In this document: positions 11,219 to 21,840 of the stretch, in pieces | Layout: each line of letters begins with the position of its first letter | Position numbering within the stretch: the first letter of the stretch is position 1 | Assembly (NCBI GenBank): GCA_973895155.1 | Contig: OZ316892.1 | Coordinates: forward strand, 17,360,001 to 17,424,000 | Length of the DNA: 64,000 nt | Source of the DNA: Marsupella aquatica | Lineage: Eukaryota > Marchantiophyta | Direction: 5' to 3' | Position numbers and translations under genes: made by a program | The notes under the pieces: generated by a model | Databases searched by the model: none | The model's input: only the letters and a program-made list of their open reading frames with translations | Told to the model about the DNA's origin: nothing

Positions 11219-11230
11219 CCCTCCCTCGCT
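11219..11230 (-). other. Polypurine tract of copia element
   Basis: On the minus strand the bases just before the 3' LTR read AGCGAGGGAGGG, the purine-rich plus-strand primer expected at this place. Confidence 0.8.
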
Positions 11231-11372
11231 CTAAGTGTATGAGAAAGTAAACAGGATGTGACAAGATTACGTAAATCACTTGGATGTACACGGAGTTTGA
11301 TAGGTCCACCGGAGCAGATCAAACAGGCTACAGACAGATCAAAAGAACTAAACAGAAATGTGGCGTTGGCTT

Positions 11373-14300
11373 TCAAAGTGGTATAGTATCGGGAATGCAA
11401 CTCAAGTCCAGAACTCCAATAGCAGATCGATGTCGTTCAAAGTGAGGTCGGGATAAGGCCTTGGTGAGTACATCAGCAGGTTGAAGATCAGTTGGGATGT
11501 ACGTGAGGTTTAATTCCCCCTCAAGGACGCGTTCCCGAACGAAGTGGTGATGGACTTCGATATGTTTGGTGCGAGCATGAAAAACGGGGTTTCGTGCAAG
11601 CTTGATGGCACCTTCGTTGTCACAGTGAAGAGTTGGACGAGAAGAGTGAAGAGCATCAAGAATGTGATGGTCTTTGCAATTGAGTGTGACCTCAACATGG
11701 GGAATGAGTTGAAGTTCCAGCAGCAGTCGGCGGATGTATACAGCTTCTTGTGCCCCAGATGATAGAGCCATATATTCTGATTCCGTAGAAGATTTACTCA
11801 CTGTGGCTTGACGTTTGCTGTTCCAAGAAACGGGGCTATCCCCAAGAGTAAGTAAATATGCCCCAACAGATCGGCGAGTTGTAGGGCAGGTAGCCCAGTC
11901 GGCATCGGTATAAGCAGAAAGAGTGAGTGGAGCATGCCGTTTGTAAAAAATGCCGTAGTTGAGAGTGTGTCGAAGATATCTGAAGATGTGCTTGGTGGCT
12001 TGCATGTGATCTTCATGTGGATCTTGCATAAAACGACTGACTAGGCTGACAGCAAAGGATATATCAGGGCGAGTGTTGGTAAGGTAAATTAGTTTCCCTA
12101 CCATCCGACAATAAAGATGAGCGTCGACAGGAGGACTGGCGGAATCAGTAGATAGAACGGTACCTGTCGGTAAGGGAGTGAGGGCCGGAGTACAAGAGCC
12201 CATATGAAATTCTTGAAGAATTTCATTGCAGTAGTTGTGTTGATGCATTTTGATTCCGGTAGCAGAAGAATCAAATTCTATCCCTAGATATTTTTGAACA
12301 TGGCCAAGATCCTTCATGCTGAAGTGCTTACGAAGTTCAGTCTTGTGGGAGCTAATAAGAGTATCGTTGCTCCCAGTGAGAAAAAAATCGTCAACATGAG
12401 TGAGCAACACAGTAATGTCTGATCCATCAAGAAAATAGTAAAGATTGTTATCAAGTAAGCTACGAATCCAACCAAGCTTCTGTAATAGTGCATGTAAAGT
12501 GTCGTACCAAGCTTTGGAGGATTGTCTAAGGCCGTAGAGTGAATTGTTGAGATGGCATACAAGATGCTCCTTACCAGCAATGCGACGTCCAGGAGGCTGA
12601 TGCATGTAAATATCTTCATGAACTTTGCTGTTTAGAAAAGCCGTGTCGACATCCATGTGAGTGATCTGCCAGCCACGGGAAGCACATATGGCAGTGATAG
12701 TTCGGAGAGTTGTCCATTTGACCACTGGCGCAAAAGTCTCAAAGTAGTCGATGCCATGTTGCTGATAATTGCCCTTGGCAACAAGACGAGCCTTCAGTCG
12801 ACCATGAGTGGCAGAGATAGGTTTCCGTTTGAAGACCCACATAGATGGAATGGCGCGCTTGCCAGGGGGTAATTCCATAAGGGTCCAAGTGTTGGTTTTA
12901 TGGATGGAGTCCATCTCTTCGTCAATAGCTCCAGACCAGTCAGGGTGAGTGAGTGCTTCACGAAGAGAAATGTTGTCAGTGATAGTTGGATCAGAAGTTT
13001 CGATAGCACAAGCCGATAATTCTAAAGGAGGAGGTTCAGCATAAAACCCAAGAAGCCTAGAATTATGAGAGCGGAGTCTGCCAGAGCGACGATATTCAAC
13101 TGGAGCTATGGGTGGATCTGCTATAACCGTGTCAGGCGGAGCAGTATCCTTGTGATCTCCTAGAGTGGAGTCTGGGTCGGTATTATCATCGGGAGCAGGA
13201 ACAATGTCTGGTATAGGTGGAGCAATTGAGTCAAAAGGCGATAAATCCCCAAAATCGATGGAAGTGGGTTCAGGACCAGCAACGGCAAAGATGCCAAGTT
13301 CAGACTCATCAAAACGAACATTGCGACTGATAATAATTTTACGTCTACTGGGCGAGTAACAACGATATCCCTTGGTGTTTTCATCGTAACCAACAAAAAT
13401 AGCTTTGAGAGATTTTGGTTCAAGCTTAGAGCGTAATGGAGCAGGGATGTGAATATATGCTGAGCAGCCAATGACTCGGAAATGACTAACGTCAGGTTTG
13501 ATTCCATGAAGATGCTGAAAAGGAGTTGTTTTGTAGAGAGCTCGAGTGGAACATCGGTTCAGAATATAAGTAGCAGTCCGCACCATCTCTTCCCAAAGAG
13601 GTGCCGGAAAATGAGCACCAAAGCAAAGGCTGCGAGCCGCTTCAATGAGAGTTCGATTTTTACGCTCAGAGACACCGTTCTGGTGTGGAGTGTAGGCGGC
13701 AGTGAGTTGACGAAAAATGCCTCTAGTGGAGCAGAATTGTTGAAAATCATGAGAAATGTATTCTCCACCTCGATCGGTTCGCAGGCATCCAACCTGATAT
13801 CCGAATTGACTCTGGACAGAAGCACAAAAGTCTTTGAAAGTAGAAAAGACTTCGGATTTGAAACGAAGGAAGAATGTCCAGGTATACCGTGTGTAGTCGT
13901 CGGTAAATGTGAGGACATAGCGAGAGCCTGCTAAGGATGGTACACGGGCTGGGCCCCAAACGTCAGAGTGAACTAGCTCAAAAGGCCTAGTTGTTTGTGT
14001 CAGAGAGTGCTTTGGAATTCTTTCCCGTGTTTGCTTGGCTACCATGCAAGTGCTGCATATTGTGTTGACTGGCAAAATATGTGGAATGCCGACAACTAGG
14101 TGAGTTGAACTCATGTGTGCTAATTTCTGAAAATGGATATGTCCAAGGCGTTTGTGCCAAAGTTCAGCATTAGATGAAGAAGTAGTGGCGATGTGACATG
14201 AAGCTATCGGTAAGGAGAGTTGCTCAAGCTTAGGTGGAGGCTTGGGAACTAGAGTGTATAGGCGAGTCACTGGATCACGTGCCCCATGCATGCTAACTTG

Positions 14301-14996
14301 ATTTTCTTGATCTAACACCACACACTGTGAGGAATTGAAACATATAGTTTGTCCTAAATCAGCCAGATTTCCAACAGAGATAAGGCTACGACGGGCACGC
14401 GGCACATACAAAACGTTCAAAAGTTTATTCTGATCAAGAATGAGGGTGCCCTTACCCTTGATATCCAAGGCAGCCCCACCAGCGGTTGCCACCGAGGATC
14501 CAGGGGCAAGAGCTACAAAATTTGTGAGTCCAGATTTGTCACTAGTGAGGTGGGTGTTAGCTCCAGAGTCGAAGATCCATTCCGGGTGATCAGGCTGTGC
14601 TATCACCTCAGTAAAATTGGCCTCCAGAATCTGGTCAGCTGTAACCGTATCGACATTCTCAGGTGCAGCATCAAAATATTCTTCAACGTCGGGATTCGGG
14701 TTTGGACCAAAATTTGTCTCCACGAGGTTTGCAGCACGTCCAGCCCCAATGTTCATCTGAGTCATACGAGCGGTGAGGCGTTGCAACTCAGTTTCGAGAC
14801 CACGGAAAGGGCAGTTGCGGGCAACATGGCTGGGGTCGCTGCACGTGAAGCAGGCCCCACGGTTGTTGTTGTCTCCACGGTTGTTGTTGTTCAATGGCGC
14901 CGGGAAACGTCCACGGCCCCCTCTTCCTCCAAAATTAGGACCTCCACGACCGCGGGCACGTCCCCCTGCGTTGTTGAACCGGCCAGTGGGGGGAAA
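11373..14996 (-). CDS. pol: Copia pol polyprotein (CCHC, protease, integrase, RT, RNase H)
   Basis: The frame is open for more than 1170 codons without a stop. In order: an Asn/Gly/Arg-rich stretch; a zinc knuckle CFTCSDPSHVARNC (CX2CX4HX4C); protease DSGA; the GAG-pre-integrase HHCC region (LWHKRLGH); integrase core with HSDVWGP, the DDE residues and PHQNGVSERKNR; reverse transcriptase (PPGKRAIPSMWVFK, DVDTAFLN, LYGLRQSSKAWYD, HVDD); and RNase H (DADWA, STESEYMALS, ARTKHIEVHHHFVRE). The RT box is HVDD where copia elements usually have YVDD. No ATG opens this frame; it is entered from gag by a -1 shift near 14990-14996. Otherwise no lesion is visible. It drives reverse transcription and integration of the element. 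Confidence 0.95.
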   Translation of the reverse strand, partial: FPPTGRFNNAGGRARGRGGPNFGGRGGRGRFPAPLNNNNRGDNNNRGACFTCSDPSHVARNCPFRGLETELQRLTARMTQMNIGAGRAANLVETNFGPNPNPDVEEYFDAAPENVDTVTADQILEANFTEVIAQPDHPEWIFDSGANTHLTSDKSGLTNFVALAPGSSVATAGGAALDIKGKGTLILDQNKLLNVLYVPRARRSLISVGNLADLGQTICFNSSQCVVLDQENQVSMHGARDPVTRLYTLVPKPPPKLEQLSLPIASCHIATTSSSNAELWHKRLGHIHFQKLAHMSSTHLVVGIPHILPVNTICSTCMVAKQTRERIPKHSLTQTTRPFELVHSDVWGPARVPSLAGSRYVLTFTDDYTRYTWTFFLRFKSEVFSTFKDFCASVQSQFGYQVGCLRTDRGGEYISHDFQQFCSTRGIFRQLTAAYTPHQNGVSERKNRTLIEAARSLCFGAHFPAPLWEEMVRTATYILNRCSTRALYKTTPFQHLHGIKPDVSHFRVIGCSAYIHIPAPLRSKLEPKSLKAIFVGYDENTKGYRCYSPSRRKIIISRNVRFDESELGIFAVAGPEPTSIDFGDLSPFDSIAPPIPDIVPAPDDNTDPDSTLGDHKDTAPPDTVIADPPIAPVEYRRSGRLRSHNSRLLGFYAEPPPLELSACAIETSDPTITDNISLREALTHPDWSGAIDEEMDSIHKTNTWTLMELPPGKRAIPSMWVFKRKPISATHGRLKARLVAKGNYQQHGIDYFETFAPVVKWTTLRTITAICASRGWQITHMDVDTAFLNSKVHEDIYMHQPPGRRIAGKEHLVCHLNNSLYGLRQSSKAWYDTLHALLQKLGWIRSLLDNNLYYFLDGSDITVLLTHVDDFFLTGSNDTLISSHKTELRKHFSMKDLGHVQKYLGIEFDSSATGIKMHQHNYCNEILQEFHMGSCTPALTPLPTGTVLSTDSASPPVDAHLYCRMVGKLIYLTNTRPDISFAVSLVSRFMQDPHEDHMQATKHIFRYLRHTLNYGIFYKRHAPLTLSAYTDADWATCPTTRRSVGAYLLTLGDSPVSWNSKRQATVSKSSTESEYMALSSGAQEAVYIRRLLLELQLIPHVEVTLNCKDHHILDALHSSRPTLHCDNEGAIKLARNPVFHARTKHIEVHHHFVRERVLEGELNLTYIPTDLQPADVLTKALSRPHFERHRSAIGVLDLSCIPDTIPL

Positions 14997-15631
14997 ACAT
15001 GACGGACAAATAGCGCCTCTTCACCAGCATAATTGCGAGCACCACGACGACTCTCTTCTTCACGAACAATATTCTCCAGTTGGGAGAAGGAAGGCATATT
15101 CTCTCGTCCTGCAAGAACAGCTCCGAAGGTCTCCCAACTACGGGGTAGAGCATCAATGATTACTCCCTGCAATTCTTCATCAGTAAAAGTGACATCCACA
15201 GCAGCAAGATCGTTAAGTAACTCATTGACAGTGCTGAAGTTAGTAGTCATGGTAGCAGACTCAGGGAATCTGAGACTGAAAAGCTTCCGTTTGAGTACAG
15301 CACGGCGAGAAGTGGTGTTGCCTGCACAAGCACGGCGGAGTTCTGCCCAGAGAAAAGCTGGATCATCAATCCGCACATATCTAGCAAGCATCTTGTCCTC
15401 TACTGCTTTAGTCAGCATATATAATGCCTTGTTCTGAGCTGTACGTCGCTCAGCGGGAGTGGGATTGACAGGATCGTTAGCATCAAAGATCACTCCAAGA
15501 AGATTCTCCCGAACTACGTACCAAATCTTCTCCTTGATGAAACTCTGCTTCATCTTGTAGGACCATAATGGGTAGTTGTTCCCATTAAGTTTCTCGTCCT
15601 TGGACATTGAGAAATTCATATCCTGGTTCAT
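14891..15631 (-). CDS. gag: Copia gag
   Basis: A 246-codon frame starting ATG at 15631 with the copia gag opening (KLNGNNYPLWSYKMKQSF) followed by the UBN2-type helical region (residues ~20-170). The last 34 codons, after residue 212, run in a different frame from the zinc knuckle and read as non-family sequence ending TGA at 14893-14891. The proper continuation (an RGG-rich segment and CCHC knuckle) is in the -1 frame, which joins pol. The junction is a TTTTCCCCCC run containing the heptamer T TTC CCC at 14996-14990. Either this is a programmed -1 shift or a one-base length change in the C run. Gag would form the virus-like particle. Confidence 0.92.
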   Translation of the reverse strand: MNQDMNFSMSKDEKLNGNNYPLWSYKMKQSFIKEKIWYVVRENLLGVIFDANDPVNPTPAERRTAQNKALYMLTKAVEDKMLARYVRIDDPAFLWAELRRACAGNTTSRRAVLKRKLFSLRFPESATMTTNFSTVNELLNDLAAVDVTFTDEELQGVIIDALPRSWETFGAVLAGRENMPSFSQLENIVREEESRRGARNYAGEEALFVRHVFPPLAGSTTQGDVPAVVEVLILEEEGAVDVSRRH

Positions 15632-15840
15632 CGTTCCTGAGTACTATTAAGAAATGCACAGGGACCTATCACCTATGAAAATAAATTCCTGAGTACTACG
15701 GAGAACACGACAGGGATCTATCACCTGCAACGTAAGACTATACAGCTATGACTCCAAAGCTACGCGAGTGATTCTTACCAACTCGGAACTACAGAAAAAT
15801 ACGGAAGAAAAGACTGAGCCCTCAGGCATTATCCTGGGAA

Positions 15841-15853
15841 GGCTCTGATACCA
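15841..15853 (-). other. Primer-binding site of copia element
   Basis: On the minus strand TGGTATCAGAGCC directly abuts the 5' LTR. This is the standard plant copia primer-binding site, complementary to initiator methionine tRNA. Confidence 0.93.
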
Positions 15854-16152
15854 TGAAGAGAACAAGTTTATTGATCTCCTGTGATGAGTGGGAAAGGGGA
15901 GGCGGGGCCCCCACATAAATACATGCCAGAGATACAGATGGATTTTAATCCATTAGGAGGTAGAACATAGATCTACGGTGAAATGTGATACGTACAGGGC
16001 ACGTCCCTACTAATCATCAAAGCAAGCAAGCGGATAACAAGCCGTAATATCCGGGGGAGTGGACACAGCAGAACAGCCTGATACAATCATACTTCTCACT
16101 TAGAAGCGCATGGTACTTTGCTATGAATCATGAAGCAAAGTGACTGTCAACA
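15854..16152 (-). repeat. 5' LTR of copia element
   Basis: A 299-bp LTR identical by eye to 10920-11218. It is the upstream, promoter-bearing LTR for minus-strand transcription. Confidence 0.97.
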
Positions 16153-19100
16153 CATGCTCCTTCGATCCTTCGCACTTTCGCTGGTCAGGTCTCACACCGC
16201 TTTCTGCACGACAAAGTGAATCCTATGTTTGCGCTGCGAGCACAGAGCACAGAGCACAGTTCTCTGAATCTGTACGCTCCACCGAAGAATTGGTCGCCAA
16301 GCGGAATCGAATCAGACCCATCAGCAAGAATGGCGATGAATTTGTGTCCTGCCTGCACGTCTCTGGCCTGTGATGATGTCCTCCTGGCTGTGCAAGTGTG
16401 CAACCACTCACCCACTGTATCGATTCTCCACGGTAAACAAATAATCTCCAACTACCAACTCACCTGTAACGATACGTCCATCGTAAGCAATCGAGTACTG
16501 CCACAAATGCTCCACATAAGTTGTGAAAGGGAAAAGAAATTAAAGAATTGATTACTGTAGATGAGTGTTTTTTTACATGTATTTTGTGAGCAAATATAAA
16601 TTGGGCAGGACGCTGGCTTCAAGGGGGAGGAATATATGTAGGGCCCATCTAATATATACTTATAAAAATAAATATTCAAAAGTTGAGGGAAGCCGTTACA
16701 ACTGGCAAATCAGTCAGATCTGGCGAATCCAACACCTAAAATGCAGGTTTTGGAGAGTTTCGACGTCCCTTGAATTTTCTATGTATTATTCGCCTGTAAT
16801 TGAGGGAGGTCAGATTTTGGGGAAAATTAGCCAACTGCTGTACAGATTAAAAAAATTGTGGAAGTTGATCTTTTCACGCCCAAGTCATGTCTTGGAAGAG
16901 CCCAGAGATGGAGAAGAATCCAACCGAATGCACATTTAGGAGAGTTCGTTTTTTGACTTGTTTTTTCCCTTGAATTTTCTATGTATTATTAGCTTGTAAT
17001 TAGCTGAGGTAAGATTTTGACAAAAACTTAGCCGACTAGATTACTGCTGTAGGTTTAACGTTTGTGGAAGTTGACCTTGGGACCCCATGACCAAGCACTT
17101 TTCACTCCCATCTATTTGTTGGAAAAGGCCAACAGATGGAGAAGACTGTCAGATAGGGTTGTCATCCTAGCCTGTGCTTTCTTGTACATTCTCTAATGTG
17201 GGGAATTCTGCTTGATGACCATATTTACCGGCCTTTGCAGTCTTCTATTTAGTAGGGCTTTAGTTCCTTTGCCACCGTGAGTGACTTTTCTTGGCTTGTT
17301 GGTCTTCTTGGGGTTCCTCTTGTAAGCCCCCTCTATTGAGTCTGCTGCCTTTGGGACCCTGACCCGTTTGACACCTTTTGGTCTTTGGCCATTATATATT
17401 TTTTCTTTATATTTTGTACCATCGTGGTCCCATACTTCAATTGTACATCCCCAAATGTGAATATGTGATCCTATTATGGTTTACCATACAGATAGCACCA
17501 AGTTTGGGGATCCCACCACGATTGACTTCACTTTGTTCCAGGTTGCCCTACCCCCTAGAGACACAGTGTATGCATTGAAGTCCCACTGCTGGACTTCACT
17601 TTGTTCAGTCTAAAAGGGTTAAATGAATAGGTTTACAGTTTGTGGAAGTTGACCATGGGATCCCATGACCAAGCACTTCTGACACCCAAAACTCTACTTT
17701 AGTTAGTCCAAAAGGGAGAAAATGAAAGAGTTTAAAAGTTTGTGGAAGTTGACAATGTGACTTCTGACACCCAAAACAGTGAGCATCATAAAAAGAAAAC
17801 ATGCTACCTAAGTAATAAGTAATGTTTGAACCTGGTTCATGTGGGTTGCAATGGTCCATCAGAGCATTTTGTGAATTATGGTGGTCCATTTCAAGTTGAC
17901 TTTCAAGTTTGTGGAACTTAGTGGGGCCTGAAAAACAAATTTATTTTGAGTGATTGGAATAAATTCATATTACTCGATGTCAATGATTGAACACATCATA
18001 GATTACCTTTCCTTTCATTTATGGTATCCTTATAATTTCATGAAATTCTTACTATACATGATACTATCAAGTGAAACATATGTTTATGGTTGCTAATTTG
18101 CAAATGATGTCATCCGAGGTTGTTTGCTGGTTTGCATTAGTGCAGTGCACGGTTTCTATAAGTAGTCTCAGTGTCTCCTGTCACTACCTGATTGCCCAGG
18201 CTTCGGCACAATATAGTTGGAATGATCACCAATACTCGAGTTTCATCCAATTGATCTTTGTCAAGAAGATTGTTGATTAATTAGGGTGACCTGGATCCAC
18301 CTGGTTTTGTTTTGGGGACAATGGCACTTGAACCACCTGTCCCTGCTATTGGACCAAATCGTTCACTTTTTGGTGCTTTGTTAAGGATATTTTTGACTAA
18401 GTATGATAACCTAGATACATCAGGTTTTGCTTACAGCAGTTTAGGGTTTAGTGGCAGGTTAAGTCTAGGTTTGCTTTGTTTAGAAAGTGAAGCCTGGATG
18501 GACCGAGGGGTTTGCTGTGAAGCCCTCATGGATCTTCAAAACTGGGACGAACTGAGTGAGAACATCAAAATTTGCTTGGAGAGCACTCTCTACAGTTTTG
18601 ATTCATATGTGACCTGTAAGTTGCGGCTCGCGCAAACTACTCGGGGCATCCTTCATAAAAGTGAAATGCCCTTTCCCAAAATGGTAAGTTGGTGCCTGTG
18701 CCCAAGCACTGAGGGCGTTCTTCACAGAACTTGTGAAGTGTGCGATGGCGGTTAGTTTATAATATTTTCCTATCGTTGCACTCATTGGCGATGGACCAAA
18801 TAGTTTCAGAAAAATTTGAAGCTTGTCAGGTAATAGATTGGACAGCAGAGAACATGCTGGAAACTTTTGTGATGCTGGAAACTTTTGAGCTACAACAGAG
18901 ATCCAAAAGTTGTTCAAATAAATGCACAAATTTGCCAAAAACACAGTTGCTTGAGGCACTTGGAAAAACTATTTGGGGCATCTCTCAAAAATGAAGAGTC
19001 CTTCTTAAGATAGCCCAACCATGTGGATGTTGGGTGTAAAGTGACTAAGTGTGTGTCACAGTTCATGGGAATGGGCAAAACAACCCCTTGTCCATTTGGA

Positions 19101-20580
19101 CTTAACTTTCCTTTGTTTAGAGTTTAGAGATTCATAATATCACAAAAATATATTGGTGGTGTTCTTCTAATGAATATGAGTAAATACAGTAATTGTGGGC
19201 CTGAGAGCCGTCTTTATGATCATGAGGAGGGGGTAGACGGGTAGTGGCATTATGACCTTCATTTCATCAAGATAATATACTGAACATTAATATCTAGAAT
19301 TGACTCGCTTCACTTTACATCACATGCCATTTAGGGGGTCGCTTTTGGGTTGTGAAAGCCCGGTCCTCCATGGCAGATTGTGGGCCCCAATTAAATCATA
19401 TACAGCAAGGCTCAGTCTACGATTGATTTTAATGGCCCCTACCCCTCCACCTGTCAAAAGTTTTATTGAACTCTTCAGGTGAACGTGACAACGCATCAAT
19501 TGTATTCTAGCATCCATGGAGTAAGAAAGGAGGGGAGGAGGTTCGCAAAGACGACAAAACCCAAGGTCGAGATAAAAACACCACAGGGCTTAAGAAGTTA
19601 GAAAAGGATGACGGGACCTGCAAAAGTCAGGATTACTTTTTCTTCCAACCCCTTCTTAAGAAAAACAAAAGAATATTATTAGACTGACCACAGCATGAAG
19701 ACCAGCAGGCCAAAAAGGAAAACACAACTAAGGGCCAGGAGGCCTTCCAACCGACCCGAAGCGCTGAAAGTCACCCCAACATACCACAAGGTCAACCGCT
19801 ACAAGACAAGGGCCAAAAGGAGCAGAAACAACGAACAAAAATAGACAGACCAGGACCAAAAGCAATCTGAGAGATGGGGAAGTCCCCTTGCCCCAGATAG
19901 GCAGAGAACAAGTCAAAACAAGTGGTCAAAGGAGGCCAGAAAAACGCAGGACCAAAGAACAACACCACTTTTATTTCTATAGTGGAGGGGACCAACAAAG
20001 CAGGCAAGATGTCGACAAAAATCCAAGCTAAACAAGTTGATTGCTAGTACAAGCCCTAGCAGTTATTTCATTTCAATGACTTCAACTAAAGTTTGATTCT
20101 CCATAGAACTGCTGTGAACATTTATGTTCAAACGGTTATGTGGAGAATGACTTTTAATGGAATCCTGGCAACATTGACATGTAATGACTTGCAAAGGAAT
20201 CCTGGCAGGATTAGCATGATACATGTGTTGCCAGCACTCTATCCAGATAATGCTAAGCATCTTGTGGATGAGAAGGAGAAAGCTAGGGTTATGCTTCTAG
20301 GACCGAGTTGTTGTGTCAGTCATACAGAAGAAGGAGGAGCCAATAGTCTTGTTCAAACTAGTCAAGTTTGAGATGTATGCACCCAACAGGGTCCTTTTTG
20401 AGCTTGACACAACACTCATGCTCCAGAAGCAGGCTAGGAAGTGGGCTGGGAGTGGCATTTGAGCTGCCCTTCATAGTTGTGCATGAATCACAATTGAGAT
20501 TTCATCATATGGCTCACAAGCAACAGAGCTGTCCCAACTCCCATTGTTGTCCAATGCTACCAGGTTCTTGTGTATAATGC
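16153..20580. other. No supported gene; scattered repeats
   Basis: The sequence continues the target site broken by the copia element. Open frames are short and overlap on both strands; the longest (18312-18755, plus) lacks any family resemblance. The phrase 'GTTTGTGGAAGTTGAC' recurs near 17068, 17638 and 17742, and 'GACTTCACTTTGTTC' near 17525 and 17592, so much of this looks like old repeat debris. Confidence 0.4.
16752..17160. repeat. Diverged tandem duplication, ~200-bp unit
   Basis: The string CCCTTGAATTTTCTATGTAT occurs at 16767 and again exactly 200 bp later at 16967. Each is followed by 'TGTAATT..GGTAAGATTTTG'-like sequence, 'TTAGCC', 'GTGGAAGTTGA' and 'AGATGGAGAAGA'. The copies have diverged substantially. 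Confidence 0.65.
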
Positions 20581-21840
20581 TCTAGGGGCTCCATGGAAGT
20601 GACACAGTCGCAGAACTCGACTACCTTAGCTCCGGCAGCGTTGACTCCGACGCCAAGCTCCCTTATGGTCCAAGCCCGGATAGGCCGTCCGGGGAGGACT
20701 TAGCATGGGGAGACTTGTGGACAATGAGACGTGGCCCTAGCGAAGGGGCAAGGAGCCAAGCTGGTGATACACATTACGGACTTAGGCTAGCTGAGAGCTG
20801 GTCGGGTCAAGGGGAAAAGGGGCCGAGCTCAAGGTCGACCGTCCGGACCCCCAGACGGACTTTGAGTTCTGAGGGCTTGAGTGTGAGCTCCTCTTGGGCC
20901 CAAAGCCAATGGAGTTGACGCCATGGGCAACGGACGCTTGGGGTGTGAGTTATGGCCCAATCTGGGTTTGGGCGATCGGGGACCCCGAGCGGCGATGAGA
21001 CCTGAGGGCCTAGGGATGAGCACCGGATCAGCCCGATCACAACGGGCTAAGGCACTCCACTTGTGGACGCCTAACGAGAAAGTTATGGGCATTGCCAGTT
21101 GGTGGCACGCCCAGTATGCGCGATAGGATCCGGGTTGGAGGCCAAACGTTTAGGGACCAAAGTTGGTCCGGGGGTGGCAGGTCTCCAGAAGTATATATGA
21201 GGGGAGTGGTGTCTCCCTGGGGGCCAAGGGCGAGCCGAAGTCGCAAGCCACAGTGATCGCGACACTAAGGGAAAGCTCCAAACGGAAACGACGATATCTT
21301 CCCAACGGGAAGTCCGTTGGAGGACTTCTTGGATGCGTTGGAAATCTCTCAAGGAGCACTACATCCTCTTGAGTTCATCTGGGTTTGGGGGCGCCATGGG
21401 TTCTTGGGGTTTGCGGGTGTTAGCTCGCCCGCTTGCCAAATCCTGCCGAACAGTAGCCAAGCCGTGTTTAGTCTCCCAAGGGAGCTTATGTTGGGGAGGC
21501 AAGGCCAAGTAGGCATGGAGATTGAGTTCCAAGGGTGCTCGGCCCCTAGACCATCAGTGGGGCAAGCCGGGAGTTGGTTGCTAGAGTCGGGGCCATTCTG
21601 GTCCCGCCGTGTTGGGACAAGCTTTAGGACAACTTACGCTATTTGGGCCATGAGCACGTCCTGGGGTCAAGGCAGTCAGTTGGTGATGGATAGGTACAAG
21701 GGGAACCTGGGCCGCGCCCAAGGAAGTAGTTGTTCTGGACGAACAATGGGCGTGGGTTTTGGTTCCGGCTTATGGCATCGGGAGGACCTATTGCTGACCT
21801 ATTTACCAATGTCTGTTGAGCTTGAGTTATGATGCTAGAC
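20581..21840. other. GC-rich island without recognisable gene
   Basis: This stretch is clearly richer in G and C than its neighbours. All six frames have medium-length open frames but none shows a known motif. A TATA-like GTATATATGAGG lies near 21190. It may be an LTR or other non-coding part of a transposon, but I could not find paired ends or a target duplication. Confidence 0.35.

Larger units (their letters stand above)
10920..16152 (-). mobile_element. Complete Ty1/copia LTR retrotransposon
   Basis: A 5233-bp element transcribed on the minus strand. It has 299-bp LTRs at both ends (10920-11218 and 15854-16152) that read identical base for base, a 5-bp target duplication CATGC (10915-10919 and 16153-16157), a primer-binding site next to the 5' LTR, a purine tract next to the 3' LTR, and gag and pol in the order gag, protease, integrase, RT, RNase H, which defines Ty1/copia. 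Identical LTRs mean very recent insertion. Gag and pol lie in different frames (see the gag and pol entries). Confidence 0.97.

Noticed and set aside
16380-16515. Minus-strand reading resembling an aspartic protease flap (YSIAYDGRIVTGEL)
   Set aside because: It is too short, lacks the catalytic DTG motif, and runs into stops on both sides; probably chance or a tiny relic.
18312-18755. 147-codon open frame, plus strand
   Set aside because: There is no family resemblance, no neighbouring exons with splice sites, and overlapping open frames occur on the other strand.
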